Below are positions 1 to 6,964 of a DNA stretch of 64,000 bases, piece after piece. Made by a program: the position numbers and the translations under genes. Numbering within the stretch: the first letter of the stretch is position 1; every line of letters begins with the position of its first letter. The notes beneath the pieces are model-generated. The model ran no database searches, had not been told where the DNA came from, and was given only the letters and a program-made list of their open reading frames with translations. Where the stretch lies: contig NZ_FUWH01000003.1 of the NCBI RefSeq assembly GCF_900167075.1, forward strand, positions 62,001 through 126,000, written 5' to 3'. Source of the DNA: Sediminibacterium ginsengisoli. Lineage in GTDB: Bacteria > Bacteroidota > Bacteroidia > Chitinophagales > Chitinophagaceae.

Positions 1-150
1 CTCAACGTTTTCCCTGTTCCGCCACAATTTTTCAAAAGCTGTCTGTACAATATCCCGCGCATCCTCTTCATGACGAAGATTCTTGACGATAAAGCGAAAA
101 ACATTATCGGCATAAAGAGTCACGCATTGATTGTATTCTTTCTCGGTCAT
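1..150 (-). CDS. RNA polymerase ECF-type sigma factor, N-terminal fragment
   Basis: The minus strand from an ATG at position 150 reads 50 codons off the left edge, so only the start of the protein is present. The readable part includes FRFIVKNLRHEEDARDIVQ and then TAFEKLWRNRENVE, which is a typical sigma-70 region 2 helix set (the conserved D-A-x-D-I-V-Q-x-x-F core). ECF sigma factors bind core RNA polymerase and direct it to promoters answering envelope or nutrient signals; in Bacteroidota they commonly pair with an anti-sigma factor and SusC/D genes, which here would lie outside the window. Partner and regulon cannot be told. Confidence 0.85.
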   Translation of the reverse strand, partial: MTEKEYNQCVTLYADNVFRFIVKNLRHEEDARDIVQTAFEKLWRNRENVE

Positions 151-261
151 AAACAGCCTTGATCTGTTGTTGTCTTGTCTGACGAAGCAGGATTTACCGC
201 TTTGGGATGCCCGTCTTGTTAATTATACGTCTGGCGGAAGTTTTTGTTACAACTGCAAAGA

Positions 262-306
262 AAAAAAATCCCGCGGTCAAAAAACTGCGGGATCCTGTTT
301 TTATTT
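262..306. terminator. Bidirectional intrinsic terminator
   Basis: Stem 268-276 pairs with 285-293 (ATCCCGCGG with CTGCGGGAT, one G-T pair) around an A-rich loop. It is flanked by an A-run at 261-268 and a T-rich run at 296-303, so it can stop transcription from either side. It lies directly downstream of the small lipoprotein gene and upstream of the sigma factor start. Confidence 0.7.
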
Positions 307-486
307 CGGAGACCAGGCCGTCAGCCGGTCCATCGATATATAATAAATCTCATTAATGTTTTCCACCTGTTTCTCTCTCCCATGCTCTATACAGGCTGCC
401 GGAAATCGCCCGCCATTGAATAAACGGCAGGAAAAAAGGGTGGTACAGGCCAGGAGAAGGAATATGCGGATTGGTTTTTGTCTCAT
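301..486 (-). CDS. Small putative lipoprotein, 61 aa
   Basis: The reading frame starts at ATG 486 with a short basic N-terminus, a hydrophobic stretch (IRIFLLLACTTLFSC) and a lipobox-like LFSC, so the product would be lipidated at the Cys and held in an envelope membrane. A longer frame from 504 exists, but starting at 486 puts the signal peptide at the N-terminus. The mature part is only about 40 residues and I recognise no family. It stops right at the terminator at 268-293, which supports it being a real transcribed unit. A TATCTTCG box resembling the Bacteroidota -7 element lies about 20 bases upstream. Confidence 0.45.
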   Translation of the reverse strand: MRQKPIRIFLLLACTTLFSCRLFNGGRFPAACIEHGREKQVENINEIYYISMDRLTAWSPK

Positions 487-563
487 GCAGCGAGCTTTTG
501 ACACCGGCGAAGATAGCGGCGTTGCATCAGCGGCTGCTTTACAGAAAAGTTAAAACACGTTCA

Positions 564-1688
564 TTAATAATCGATTACCTGCTCCTGTATACTTGCCGGG
601 ATCTCGCGCCACTCATACTGCTGATTTCGCAGCTGCGGCTCAAAACCCGCTTCGCGGATGGCATCCTGCATAGTCCTGTATGTAAAGCGGTGCGGTGCGC
701 CTGCCGCACTTACCACGTTCTCTTCGATCATGATGCTTCCGAAATCATTGGCACCGGCATGCAGGCAGATCTGTGCGGTCTGTTTGCCCACGGTAAGCCA
801 GCTCGCCTGGATATTCTTCACATTTGGCAGCATGATCCGGCTGATGGCAATCATCCTGATATATTCATCGGGTGTTGTTAGGTTATGCACGCCGCGTATA
901 CGCGTCAGCAAAGTGTCCACATCCTGGAATGTCCACGGTATGAATGCCAGGAAACCTTTCGCATCGGCCGGTTTACGGCTCTGTACTTCGCGGATGCGTT
1001 CGAGGTGGATGAACCGCTCTTCCAGCGTTTCCACATGTCCGAACATCATGGTTGCACTGGTCGTGATGTTTAATTTATGCGCCTGGTGCATAATCTCCAG
1101 CCACTCGTCGGCCCCGCATTTTCCTTTCGAGATCAGCCTTCTTACCCTGTCTATCAGGATCTCTGCGCCCGCGCCCGGCAATGAATCAAGACCGGCTTCC
1201 TGCAAGGCTTTCAGTACATCGTGGTGACTCATTTTCTCCAGTTTGCAGATATGCGCCACTTCGGGTGGTCCGAGTGCATGGAGTTTAATGGTCGGGAATT
1301 CCTGTTTCAGCTGGCGGAAGGTCTTTGTATAAAAATCCAGCCCGAGGCCGGGGTGATGCCCGCCCTGCAACAGTAACTGGTCGCCGCCGTATTTCAGCGT
1401 TTCGGATATTTTTTTCCTGTAGGTATCCATATCCGTTATGTAGGCATCTGCATGTCCCGGGATACGGTAGAAATTACAGAACTTACAATTGGCGATACAT
1501 ACATTGGTCGTATTCACATTCCGGTCTATCTGCCAGGTTACTTTCCCGTGCGGCACCTGCTTTTTACGCATTTCATCCGCCACATACATAAGCTCTGCAA
1601 GGGGTGCATGCTCAAAAAGGAACATTCCTTCTTCGATGGAAAGGAATTCCATATTCAGTGCCTTCCGGTATAAATCTGCTGTTTGCAT
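564..1688 (-). CDS. mqnC: Cyclic dehypoxanthinyl futalosine synthase (MqnC)
   Basis: Radical SAM enzyme of 374 aa that cyclises dehypoxanthinyl futalosine in the futalosine route to menaquinone, the quinone used by the respiratory chain. The [4Fe-4S] motif C64-x3-C68-x2-C71 (CIANCKFC) is visible, followed by the TIM-barrel pieces GGDQLLLQGGHHPGL, GAGAEIL and TSATMMFGHVET, and the C-terminal block GANDFGSIMIEENVV, all typical of the MqnC/MqnE/CofH group. The placement of these blocks fits MqnC better than MqnE. I chose ATG 1688; a GTG two codons upstream is the alternative. It is encoded alone, with no other mqn gene in the window. Confidence 0.92.
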   Translation of the reverse strand: MQTADLYRKALNMEFLSIEEGMFLFEHAPLAELMYVADEMRKKQVPHGKVTWQIDRNVNTTNVCIANCKFCNFYRIPGHADAYITDMDTYRKKISETLKYGGDQLLLQGGHHPGLGLDFYTKTFRQLKQEFPTIKLHALGPPEVAHICKLEKMSHHDVLKALQEAGLDSLPGAGAEILIDRVRRLISKGKCGADEWLEIMHQAHKLNITTSATMMFGHVETLEERFIHLERIREVQSRKPADAKGFLAFIPWTFQDVDTLLTRIRGVHNLTTPDEYIRMIAISRIMLPNVKNIQASWLTVGKQTAQICLHAGANDFGSIMIEENVVSAAGAPHRFTYRTMQDAIREAGFEPQLRNQQYEWREIPASIQEQVIDY

Positions 1689-1717
1689 ATCCACGCTCGT
1701 AAGAATTAAATGAACTG

Positions 1718-1725
1718 CAAAGGTA
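1718..1725 (-). promoter_or_regulatory. Predicted -7 box of mqnC
   Basis: The minus strand reads TACCTTTG, a full match to the Bacteroidota -7 consensus TAnnTTTG, 29 bases before the chosen ATG. No convincing -33 TTTG is seen at the expected 19-21 bp distance, so this is only a partial promoter call. Confidence 0.45.
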
Positions 1726-1856
1726 GGATGATAAAATGGATTGTAATGGCTTATTGAAGTGGTCCGTTCCCGGCTTTTTACCGTTCAAAACAGGTTAAAC
1801 GCATTCGGGCGCAATGCGTCACGTTTACTCGGGCCTTTTTTGTATATTGATGCTGC

Positions 1857-3050
1857 ATGAAACGACTACTACCGATTATTGCCTTACTGCTTTGTATCAG
1901 CATGCGCACTGCCGCGCAGGAAGAATTTGTTCCGCCGCAATCCCGTTTCATCACACGTTTTCCTTTTACGCAGCTGAGTGGCGGCATTATTATCGTCCGT
2001 GCCCAGTTCGACCAGTTTGCCGATTCGCTCAACTTTGTACTGGATACCGGCAGCGGTGGTATCTCACTCGATTCGGCTACTGCACATGCCATGAACCTTC
2101 CCCTCACCATGTCAAATAAGACCATCAGGGGCATTGCCGGCCTTAAAACTGTAGAATTCGCTTATAATCACTCACTTAAGTTTCCCGGACTCACAGTAGA
2201 GAACCTTGATTTCCATATCAATGATTATGATCTTCTTACCAGTGTTTATGGTGTTAAAATAGACGGTATCGTTGGATTCAGCTTCCTCCGCAGGTATATC
2301 GTACGGATCGATAATGATGAACACTGGATTGAAGTATTCACCCCGGGCATATTCAAATACCCGCGCGGAGGCTACATGCTAAGACCCGATTTTTCAACCC
2401 TGCCGCTGCAGATGGCAGGCGTTAGTGATGAAAAATCTATTTTCAGCCGTTTCATTTTTGATACGGGTGCAGGATTGAATTTCCTGCTGTCGAAGGATTT
2501 CGTGGAAGACAGTTCCCTGCTTAAAAAGGGCAAGAAATTATACCCGACGCAGGCTGAAGGTCTGGGCGGTAAAAAGCTGATGGAACTTACCGTGATCAAA
2601 GAAGTGAAAGTAGGACCGTATAAATTTAAAAAAGTGCCCGTTCATATTTTCGAGGACGAGTTCAATGTTACCTCTTATCCATTGCAGTCGGGGCTGATCG
2701 GCAACGATATCATGCGCCGCTTCAATGTGATACTGAACTATCCTGAAAGAAGCATTTACATCAAACCCAATAACCATTTCGGCGATCCGTTTGATTATTC
2801 CTATACCGGCCTGGGGATCTACCTGCAGGATGGCGAGGTAAGGGTCATCGATGTCATCAAAGGTTCGCCGGGAGAAAAAGCAGGGTTTCTTCCGGGAGAT
2901 GTTATATTCTCCATCGAAAGCAATTTTTCCAAAAACATACAGACCTATAAGAATCTTTTCCAGAATGCCACGGGGAGGATGCGGGTAATCGTTTTCAGGA
3001 ACGATGCACCGGTTTCGCTTACGATTGATGTGAAGGATATCCGGAAATAA
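1857..3050 (+). CDS. Secreted retropepsin-like aspartyl protease with C-terminal PDZ domain
   Basis: A 397-aa protein with a signal peptide (residues 1-20, ending in TAAQE). Two aspartyl-protease half sites are visible: VLDTGSGG (Asp63) and IFDTGAG (Asp202), so unlike viral retropepsin dimers both halves lie in one chain. The C-terminal part from about residue 310 is a PDZ domain, with the GSPGEKAGFLPGDVIFSIES block. This architecture is common in Bacteroidota exported proteins. It is probably a periplasmic or envelope protease; substrates are unknown. It stands alone ahead of the M16 pair, with a repeat-containing gap between them. Confidence 0.88.
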   Translation: MKRLLPIIALLLCISMRTAAQEEFVPPQSRFITRFPFTQLSGGIIIVRAQFDQFADSLNFVLDTGSGGISLDSATAHAMNLPLTMSNKTIRGIAGLKTVEFAYNHSLKFPGLTVENLDFHINDYDLLTSVYGVKIDGIVGFSFLRRYIVRIDNDEHWIEVFTPGIFKYPRGGYMLRPDFSTLPLQMAGVSDEKSIFSRFIFDTGAGLNFLLSKDFVEDSSLLKKGKKLYPTQAEGLGGKKLMELTVIKEVKVGPYKFKKVPVHIFEDEFNVTSYPLQSGLIGNDIMRRFNVILNYPERSIYIKPNNHFGDPFDYSYTGLGIYLQDGEVRVIDVIKGSPGEKAGFLPGDVIFSIESNFSKNIQTYKNLFQNATGRMRVIVFRNDAPVSLTIDVKDIRK

Positions 3051-3093
3051 GCATGATGGAAGCTGTTTTGTTATAGTGGGTATGTTAAAATCC

Positions 3094-3142
3094 GGGTGAG
3101 GGCGAAGTGAGGGGGGCGAAGTCAAGAGTGTCTGGGCGAAGT
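3094..3142 (+). repeat. Short dispersed repeat with three GGCGAAGT units
   Basis: The 20-mer GGGTGAGGGCGAAGTGAGGG at 3094-3113 recurs exactly at 41155-41174. Here the unit GGCGAAGT appears three times (3101, 3115 and 3135). It sits in the gap between the aspartyl protease and the M16 gene; no open frame or terminator explains it. Confidence 0.6.
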
Positions 3143-3185
3143 GCGGGGGAAAACCTTAATTTTGGAGGTTTTAAGGATACAGACT

Positions 3186-4421
3186 ATGATTCAGTTCAAT
3201 CGTTTTGTTTTGGAGAATGGGTTACGTGTGCTGGTACATGAAGATCACTCTACACCAATGGCCGTTGTAAATATCATGTACGATGCCGGTGCGAGGGACG
3301 AAAATCCGCAGCAGACCGGTTTTGCGCATTTATTCGAACACCTGATGTTCGGCGGCAGCATTAATATTCCTGATTACGACGAACCTTTGCAGAGGGCCGG
3401 CGGCGAGAATAATGCCTACACTACCAATGATCTCACCAATTATTACTGCCAGTTACCTGCAGAAAATATCGAAACCGCATTCTGGCTCGAAAGCGACCGG
3501 ATGCTGAGCCTTGCCTTCAGCGAAAAAAGCCTGGCTGTTCAGCGAAAAGTGGTCTGCGAAGAATTCAAGGAACATTATATCAATAAGCCTTACGGCGATG
3601 TGTGGCATAAAATGCGTGAACTCGCTTACACCACGCACCCTTACCGCTGGATGACGATCGGTAAAGAACTCAGTCATGTTGAAAATGCACGCATCGAAGA
3701 TGTGAAAGACTTCTTTTTTAAACATTATCGTCCCGTGAATGCTATTCTCGTGGTAGCGGGTCATGTGAAGACCGACGAGATCAGAAAACTGGCGGAAAAA
3801 TGGTTCGGCGATATTCCTCCGGGAACACGTTACGAGCGTAATCTTCCGGCAGAACCTGTGCAGACAGCACCCCGTTTCGCGGAAACTTACGCAGATGTGC
3901 CCCTGGATGCATTGATCAGGACCTGGCATATGCCCGGCAGGCTGGATAAAGGTTATTACCCGGCCGATCTGATCACCGAAATACTGGGCGGCGGTGGTTC
4001 ATCACGTTTGTTCCAGTCGCTCGTAAAGGAAAAGAAATTATTCTCCAACCTCGACTGTTATCATTTCGGCACTATCGATCCGGGACTGGTAGCTATAGAC
4101 GGAAAACTGGTGAAAGGAGTAAGTATGGAAGAGGCGGCGCAGGCACTGGATGAAGAGATCGTGAAGATCAGGCAGTCCGGCGTAACCGAAACAGAACTCC
4201 AGAAAGTAAAGAACAAGACCGAGAGCATCATTGCATTTGAAGACATGAGTGTAATGAGCCGCGCCGGCAGCCTTGCACTTTATGAACTCCTGGGAGATGC
4301 GCAGCTAATGAATACCGAACTGGAGAAATACCAGTTGGTAACCACGGCAGATATACTAGAGAGCAGCAATATCATTTTTGACGAGAACAACAGCAATACG
4401 CTTTATTACCATGCAAAATAG
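3186..4421 (+). CDS. M16 family zinc peptidase, catalytic partner
   Basis: A 411-aa peptidase of the insulinase/pitrilysin family. The inverted zinc motif HxxEH is present as H48-L-F-E51-H52, with the distal glutamate at E125/E126 (CEEFKEH), so this subunit should be active. I start at ATG 3186, which leaves the usual short N-terminus (FNRFVLENGLRV); an upstream ATG at 3141 would add 15 residues with no family match. No signal peptide is seen, so it may be cytoplasmic or periplasmic by another route. It overlaps the next gene by 11 bases. M16B enzymes usually act as a heterodimer of one catalytic and one inactive chain, which is the arrangement here. Confidence 0.93.
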   Translation: MIQFNRFVLENGLRVLVHEDHSTPMAVVNIMYDAGARDENPQQTGFAHLFEHLMFGGSINIPDYDEPLQRAGGENNAYTTNDLTNYYCQLPAENIETAFWLESDRMLSLAFSEKSLAVQRKVVCEEFKEHYINKPYGDVWHKMRELAYTTHPYRWMTIGKELSHVENARIEDVKDFFFKHYRPVNAILVVAGHVKTDEIRKLAEKWFGDIPPGTRYERNLPAEPVQTAPRFAETYADVPLDALIRTWHMPGRLDKGYYPADLITEILGGGGSSRLFQSLVKEKKLFSNLDCYHFGTIDPGLVAIDGKLVKGVSMEEAAQALDEEIVKIRQSGVTETELQKVKNKTESIIAFEDMSVMSRAGSLALYELLGDAQLMNTELEKYQLVTTADILESSNIIFDENNSNTLYYHAK

Positions 4422-5691
4422 AAAAGTGGCGCCGCCGATCGTGGATGCGGTTGATTTGAACCTGGTACTCAAACCCTGCGACAGGTATAAGCTGGACAAT
4501 GGCGTGCCTGTTTACGCAGTGGATGCAGGTGCAGAAGAAGTGATCATGGTAGAATGGGTATTCTACGCAGGTAACTGGTATGAGCAGAACAATATTGTAG
4601 CAGCCACTACCAACTTCATGCTGAAAAACGGAACGAAGAAACATAAAGCTTTTGCGATCAATGAGCATTTCGAGTTTTACGGAGCGTACCTGAACCGCCA
4701 GTGTTATAATGAAACGGCAACGATCACCCTGCATTGCCTGGCCAAACACCTGGAACATGTGCTGCCCATGGTGGCCGAACTGCTGACAGAGAGCATTTTT
4801 CCGCAGGAGGAGCTGGATATTTATCGCCAGAACCAGAAGCAAAGGCTGGAAGTGAATCTTAAGAAATGTGATTTTGTAGCCAACAGGCTGATAGATGAAT
4901 ATATATACGGCTTCCATCATCCTTATGGCCGTTATACATCCACACTCGATTACGATCGCCTGGAGCAGGAAGAATTGAAAGCGTTTTACCGGCAATATTA
5001 TACATATGGTAAATGCCTTGTGTTCACTGCAGGGAAATTACCTGCAAATATGCAGCAACTGCTCAACAGCATTTTCGGATCGCTTCCGCTTAACCAGGCC
5101 GAAATACCGGCGGTTACATTTAATGCAGCGCCGGCAGCAGAAAAGAAATATAATATCATCAATGATCCTGATGGAGTACAGTGTGCCATCCGCATGGCGC
5201 GGGATTTCCCGAACAGGAAACATCCGGATTTCGCGGGAGCGCAGGTACTCAACAATATCTTCGGCGGATTTTTCGGTTCAAGGCTGATGAGTAATATCCG
5301 TGAAGACAAAGGTTATACTTATGGCATCCACAGTTACCTGCAGAATCATATTCACAACAGTGCCTGGATGATCAGCACGGAAGCAGGAAGGGATGTGAGT
5401 GCCGCAACTATAGCAGAGGTTTATAAAGAAATGGCGCTGCTGCGCAATGAACCGGTGCCGGAAGAAGAGCTTGACCTGGTACGTAATTATATGATGGGTT
5501 CGCTGCTCGGAGATCTTGACGGACCGTTCCAGATCATAGCGCGGTGGAAAAATTATATCCTGAATGATCTCGATGAAAGTTATTTTTATAACACCATCGG
5601 TATCATCAGAAAAATAACAGCAGCAGAACTGCAGGAAATGGCAAACAAATACCTGCAGGACGAAGCTTTTTACGAGTTATCGGTGGTTTAA
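4411..5691 (+). CDS. M16 family peptidase-like protein, non-catalytic partner
   Basis: A 426-aa M16 homologue (GGFFGSRLMSNIREDKGYTYG is interrupted below 20 residues as GGFFGSRLM and REDKGYTYGI) that lacks an HxxEH zinc motif in its N-terminal half. The R/Y pair in the C-terminal half (REDKGYTYG) that positions substrate in M16 enzymes is kept. This is the classic inactive partner of an M16B heterodimer. ATG 4411 overlaps the stop of the upstream catalytic gene (ATGCAAAATAG), suggesting translational coupling and a 1:1 complex. An upstream ATG at 4378 lies further inside the neighbour and is less likely. Confidence 0.9.
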   Translation: MQNRKVAPPIVDAVDLNLVLKPCDRYKLDNGVPVYAVDAGAEEVIMVEWVFYAGNWYEQNNIVAATTNFMLKNGTKKHKAFAINEHFEFYGAYLNRQCYNETATITLHCLAKHLEHVLPMVAELLTESIFPQEELDIYRQNQKQRLEVNLKKCDFVANRLIDEYIYGFHHPYGRYTSTLDYDRLEQEELKAFYRQYYTYGKCLVFTAGKLPANMQQLLNSIFGSLPLNQAEIPAVTFNAAPAAEKKYNIINDPDGVQCAIRMARDFPNRKHPDFAGAQVLNNIFGGFFGSRLMSNIREDKGYTYGIHSYLQNHIHNSAWMISTEAGRDVSAATIAEVYKEMALLRNEPVPEEELDLVRNYMMGSLLGDLDGPFQIIARWKNYILNDLDESYFYNTIGIIRKITAAELQEMANKYLQDEAFYELSVV

Positions 5692-5700
5692 CCAGATCAA

Positions 5701-5725
5701 CCGGGGCTGGTAATACCGGCTCCGG
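5701..5725. other. Hairpin between M16 gene and membrane protein
   Basis: CCGG-GGCTGG at the left can pair with CCGGCT-CCGG at the right around TAAT. There is no strong T-tract after it, so it could be a weak terminator or an RNA stability element. Confidence 0.3.
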
Positions 5726-5747
5726 GAATAATTTAAACCGGCTATAC

Positions 5748-6104
5748 ATGGGACGCTTTTTCACAAAAACAATTGCAACAGCACTGGCAGTATTATTCGC
5801 TGCTTATATTCTGAAAGGCGTACATGTAGATACAACTGTAACCGCACTGATTGTTGCGGTAGTACTGGGGCTGCTCAACAGTTTTATCAAACCCATACTG
5901 ATCGTTCTTACTATTCCCATTACCATCTTTACCCTCGGACTGTTCCTGCTGGTGATCAATGTACTGATCGTGAAATGGGCTGCAAGTCTTGTTCCGGGAT
6001 TTACGGTAGATGGTTGGTTCCCGGCCCTCCTTTTCAGTTTTGTGGTATCCATTGTGGCGGCGCTGATAGAAGGAATTCTCGGCAAGGGCGGCGAACAGAA
6101 TTAA
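5748..6104 (+). CDS. Phage holin family 4 / YvlD-type membrane protein
   Basis: A 118-aa protein with three to four hydrophobic segments (VLFAAYILKGV, ALIVAVVLGLLN, ILIVLTIPITIFTLGLFLLV, LLFSFVVSIVAALI). The NSFIKPILIVLTIPIT and NVLIVKWAA blocks match the small integral membrane family known as phage holin superfamily 4 or YvlD, which despite the name is chromosomal and often lies near stress-response and PspC genes. Here it is followed by the PadR/PspC operon, which fits. The precise function is unknown. Confidence 0.85.
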   Translation: MGRFFTKTIATALAVLFAAYILKGVHVDTTVTALIVAVVLGLLNSFIKPILIVLTIPITIFTLGLFLLVINVLIVKWAASLVPGFTVDGWFPALLFSFVVSIVAALIEGILGKGGEQN

Positions 6105-6228
6105 TCACCATTCATCCTTTCTTATAACCACTGGTAGAAACGTAATTTTACCGGTTTTTTATATTTCCATGTAAATCAATGATTTATGATATATACAATA
6201 TCTTCCCGTACCTATTACTAAAAAAAAC

Positions 6229-6272
6229 TTGGTACTATGTGTTGCATAGTACCAAATAATGTTCCATCTTTG
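6229..6272 (+). promoter_or_regulatory. Perfect 11-bp palindromic operator overlapping the PadR/PspC operon promoter
   Basis: TTGGTACTATG (6229-6239) and CATAGTACCAA (6245-6255) are exact inverse complements separated by 5 bases. A -33-like TTG at 6242-6244 lies inside the palindrome and a -7-like CATCTTTG lies at 6265-6272, 20 bp away, the Bacteroidota spacing. A dimeric repressor bound here would block RNA polymerase. The obvious candidate is the PadR protein encoded two genes downstream, which would make the operon autoregulated; that link is inference. Confidence 0.75.
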
Positions 6273-6314
6273 TGTTATCAAAGTAGATCAATAACGAATT
6301 CAAATAAAAAGATC

Positions 6315-6506
6315 ATGAAAACACAAAACACCAATTTCTTTCAGCAGATCAGCCGGGCTCATACAGAGACCCTGGTGAAAGAAGTAAAAGAAACCGTTGC
6401 TGTTAATAACGGCGTACAGCATAAAGCGATCTTCGGAGCGGTAGACTACTGGAACTTCCAGCGCAGCCGCAGAATCAGGATCAGCAGAAGGCACCTGACA
6501 GCATAA
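6315..6506 (+). CDS. Small hypothetical protein at the head of the PadR/PspC operon, 63 aa
   Basis: The frame begins at ATG 6315, after the predicted promoter; an in-frame ATG at 6237 lies inside the operator palindrome and cannot be the start of a transcript from that promoter. The sequence has a Lys/Glu-rich middle (LVKEVKETVAV), the block FGAVDYWNFQR and a strongly basic tail (RSRRIRISRRHLTA). I do not know the family. Its place first in an operon with a PadR regulator and a PspC protein suggests a related role. No signal peptide or membrane segment is visible. Confidence 0.6.
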   Translation: MKTQNTNFFQQISRAHTETLVKEVKETVAVNNGVQHKAIFGAVDYWNFQRSRRIRISRRHLTA

Positions 6507-6580
6507 AAAGTACCCAAGAAAACAATTCCAATAAAAACGACCGGTATCCATCAGGATAAGGTCATTAAAAACTCCAGGTT

Positions 6581-6943
6581 ATGGATATACAGAATACACA
6601 GAGCCAGATGCGGAAAGGCGTATTGGAGTTTTGCATTTTATCCATCATACGCCAGGGTGAAGTTTACCCGAGTGATATCGTGGACCGAATGAAAGCTGCC
6701 AACCTGCACATTCTTGAAGGAACACTCTACCCGCTGCTGACGCGACTGAAAAATGCGGGTCTTTTAACTTACCGCTGGGTGGAAAGTAACAGCGGACCGC
6801 CGCGTAAATATTTCGTGATGACTGATACAGGTCTGGAGTTTTACAAAGAACTCGAACGTACCTGGCAGGAACTGGCAGACGCCGTTCATGCGCTGACACA
6901 ACCACAGAATCAATCGTCCGAAGAAATCCAATCCCAACCTTAA
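6581..6943 (+). CDS. PadR family transcriptional regulator
   Basis: A 120-aa winged-helix protein. The PadR core is clear: RKGVLEFCILSIIRQGEVY, the recognition part LHILEGTLYPLLTRLKNAGLL and the wing GPPRKYFVMTDTG. There is only a short C-terminal helix, as in the compact PadR subfamily 2. PadR proteins act as dimers on palindromes, usually repressing. The palindrome at 6229-6255 is the natural candidate target. It is followed after 21 bases by the PspC gene, and regulator plus PspC is a frequent pair in Bacteroidota. Confidence 0.92.
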   Translation: MDIQNTQSQMRKGVLEFCILSIIRQGEVYPSDIVDRMKAANLHILEGTLYPLLTRLKNAGLLTYRWVESNSGPPRKYFVMTDTGLEFYKELERTWQELADAVHALTQPQNQSSEEIQSQP

Positions 6944-6964
6944 CCAACAAAACTAGAACAGACA

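Noticed and set aside
6237..6314. Upstream start for the small PadR-operon gene
   Set aside because: This ATG sits inside the palindromic operator and upstream of the predicted transcription start.
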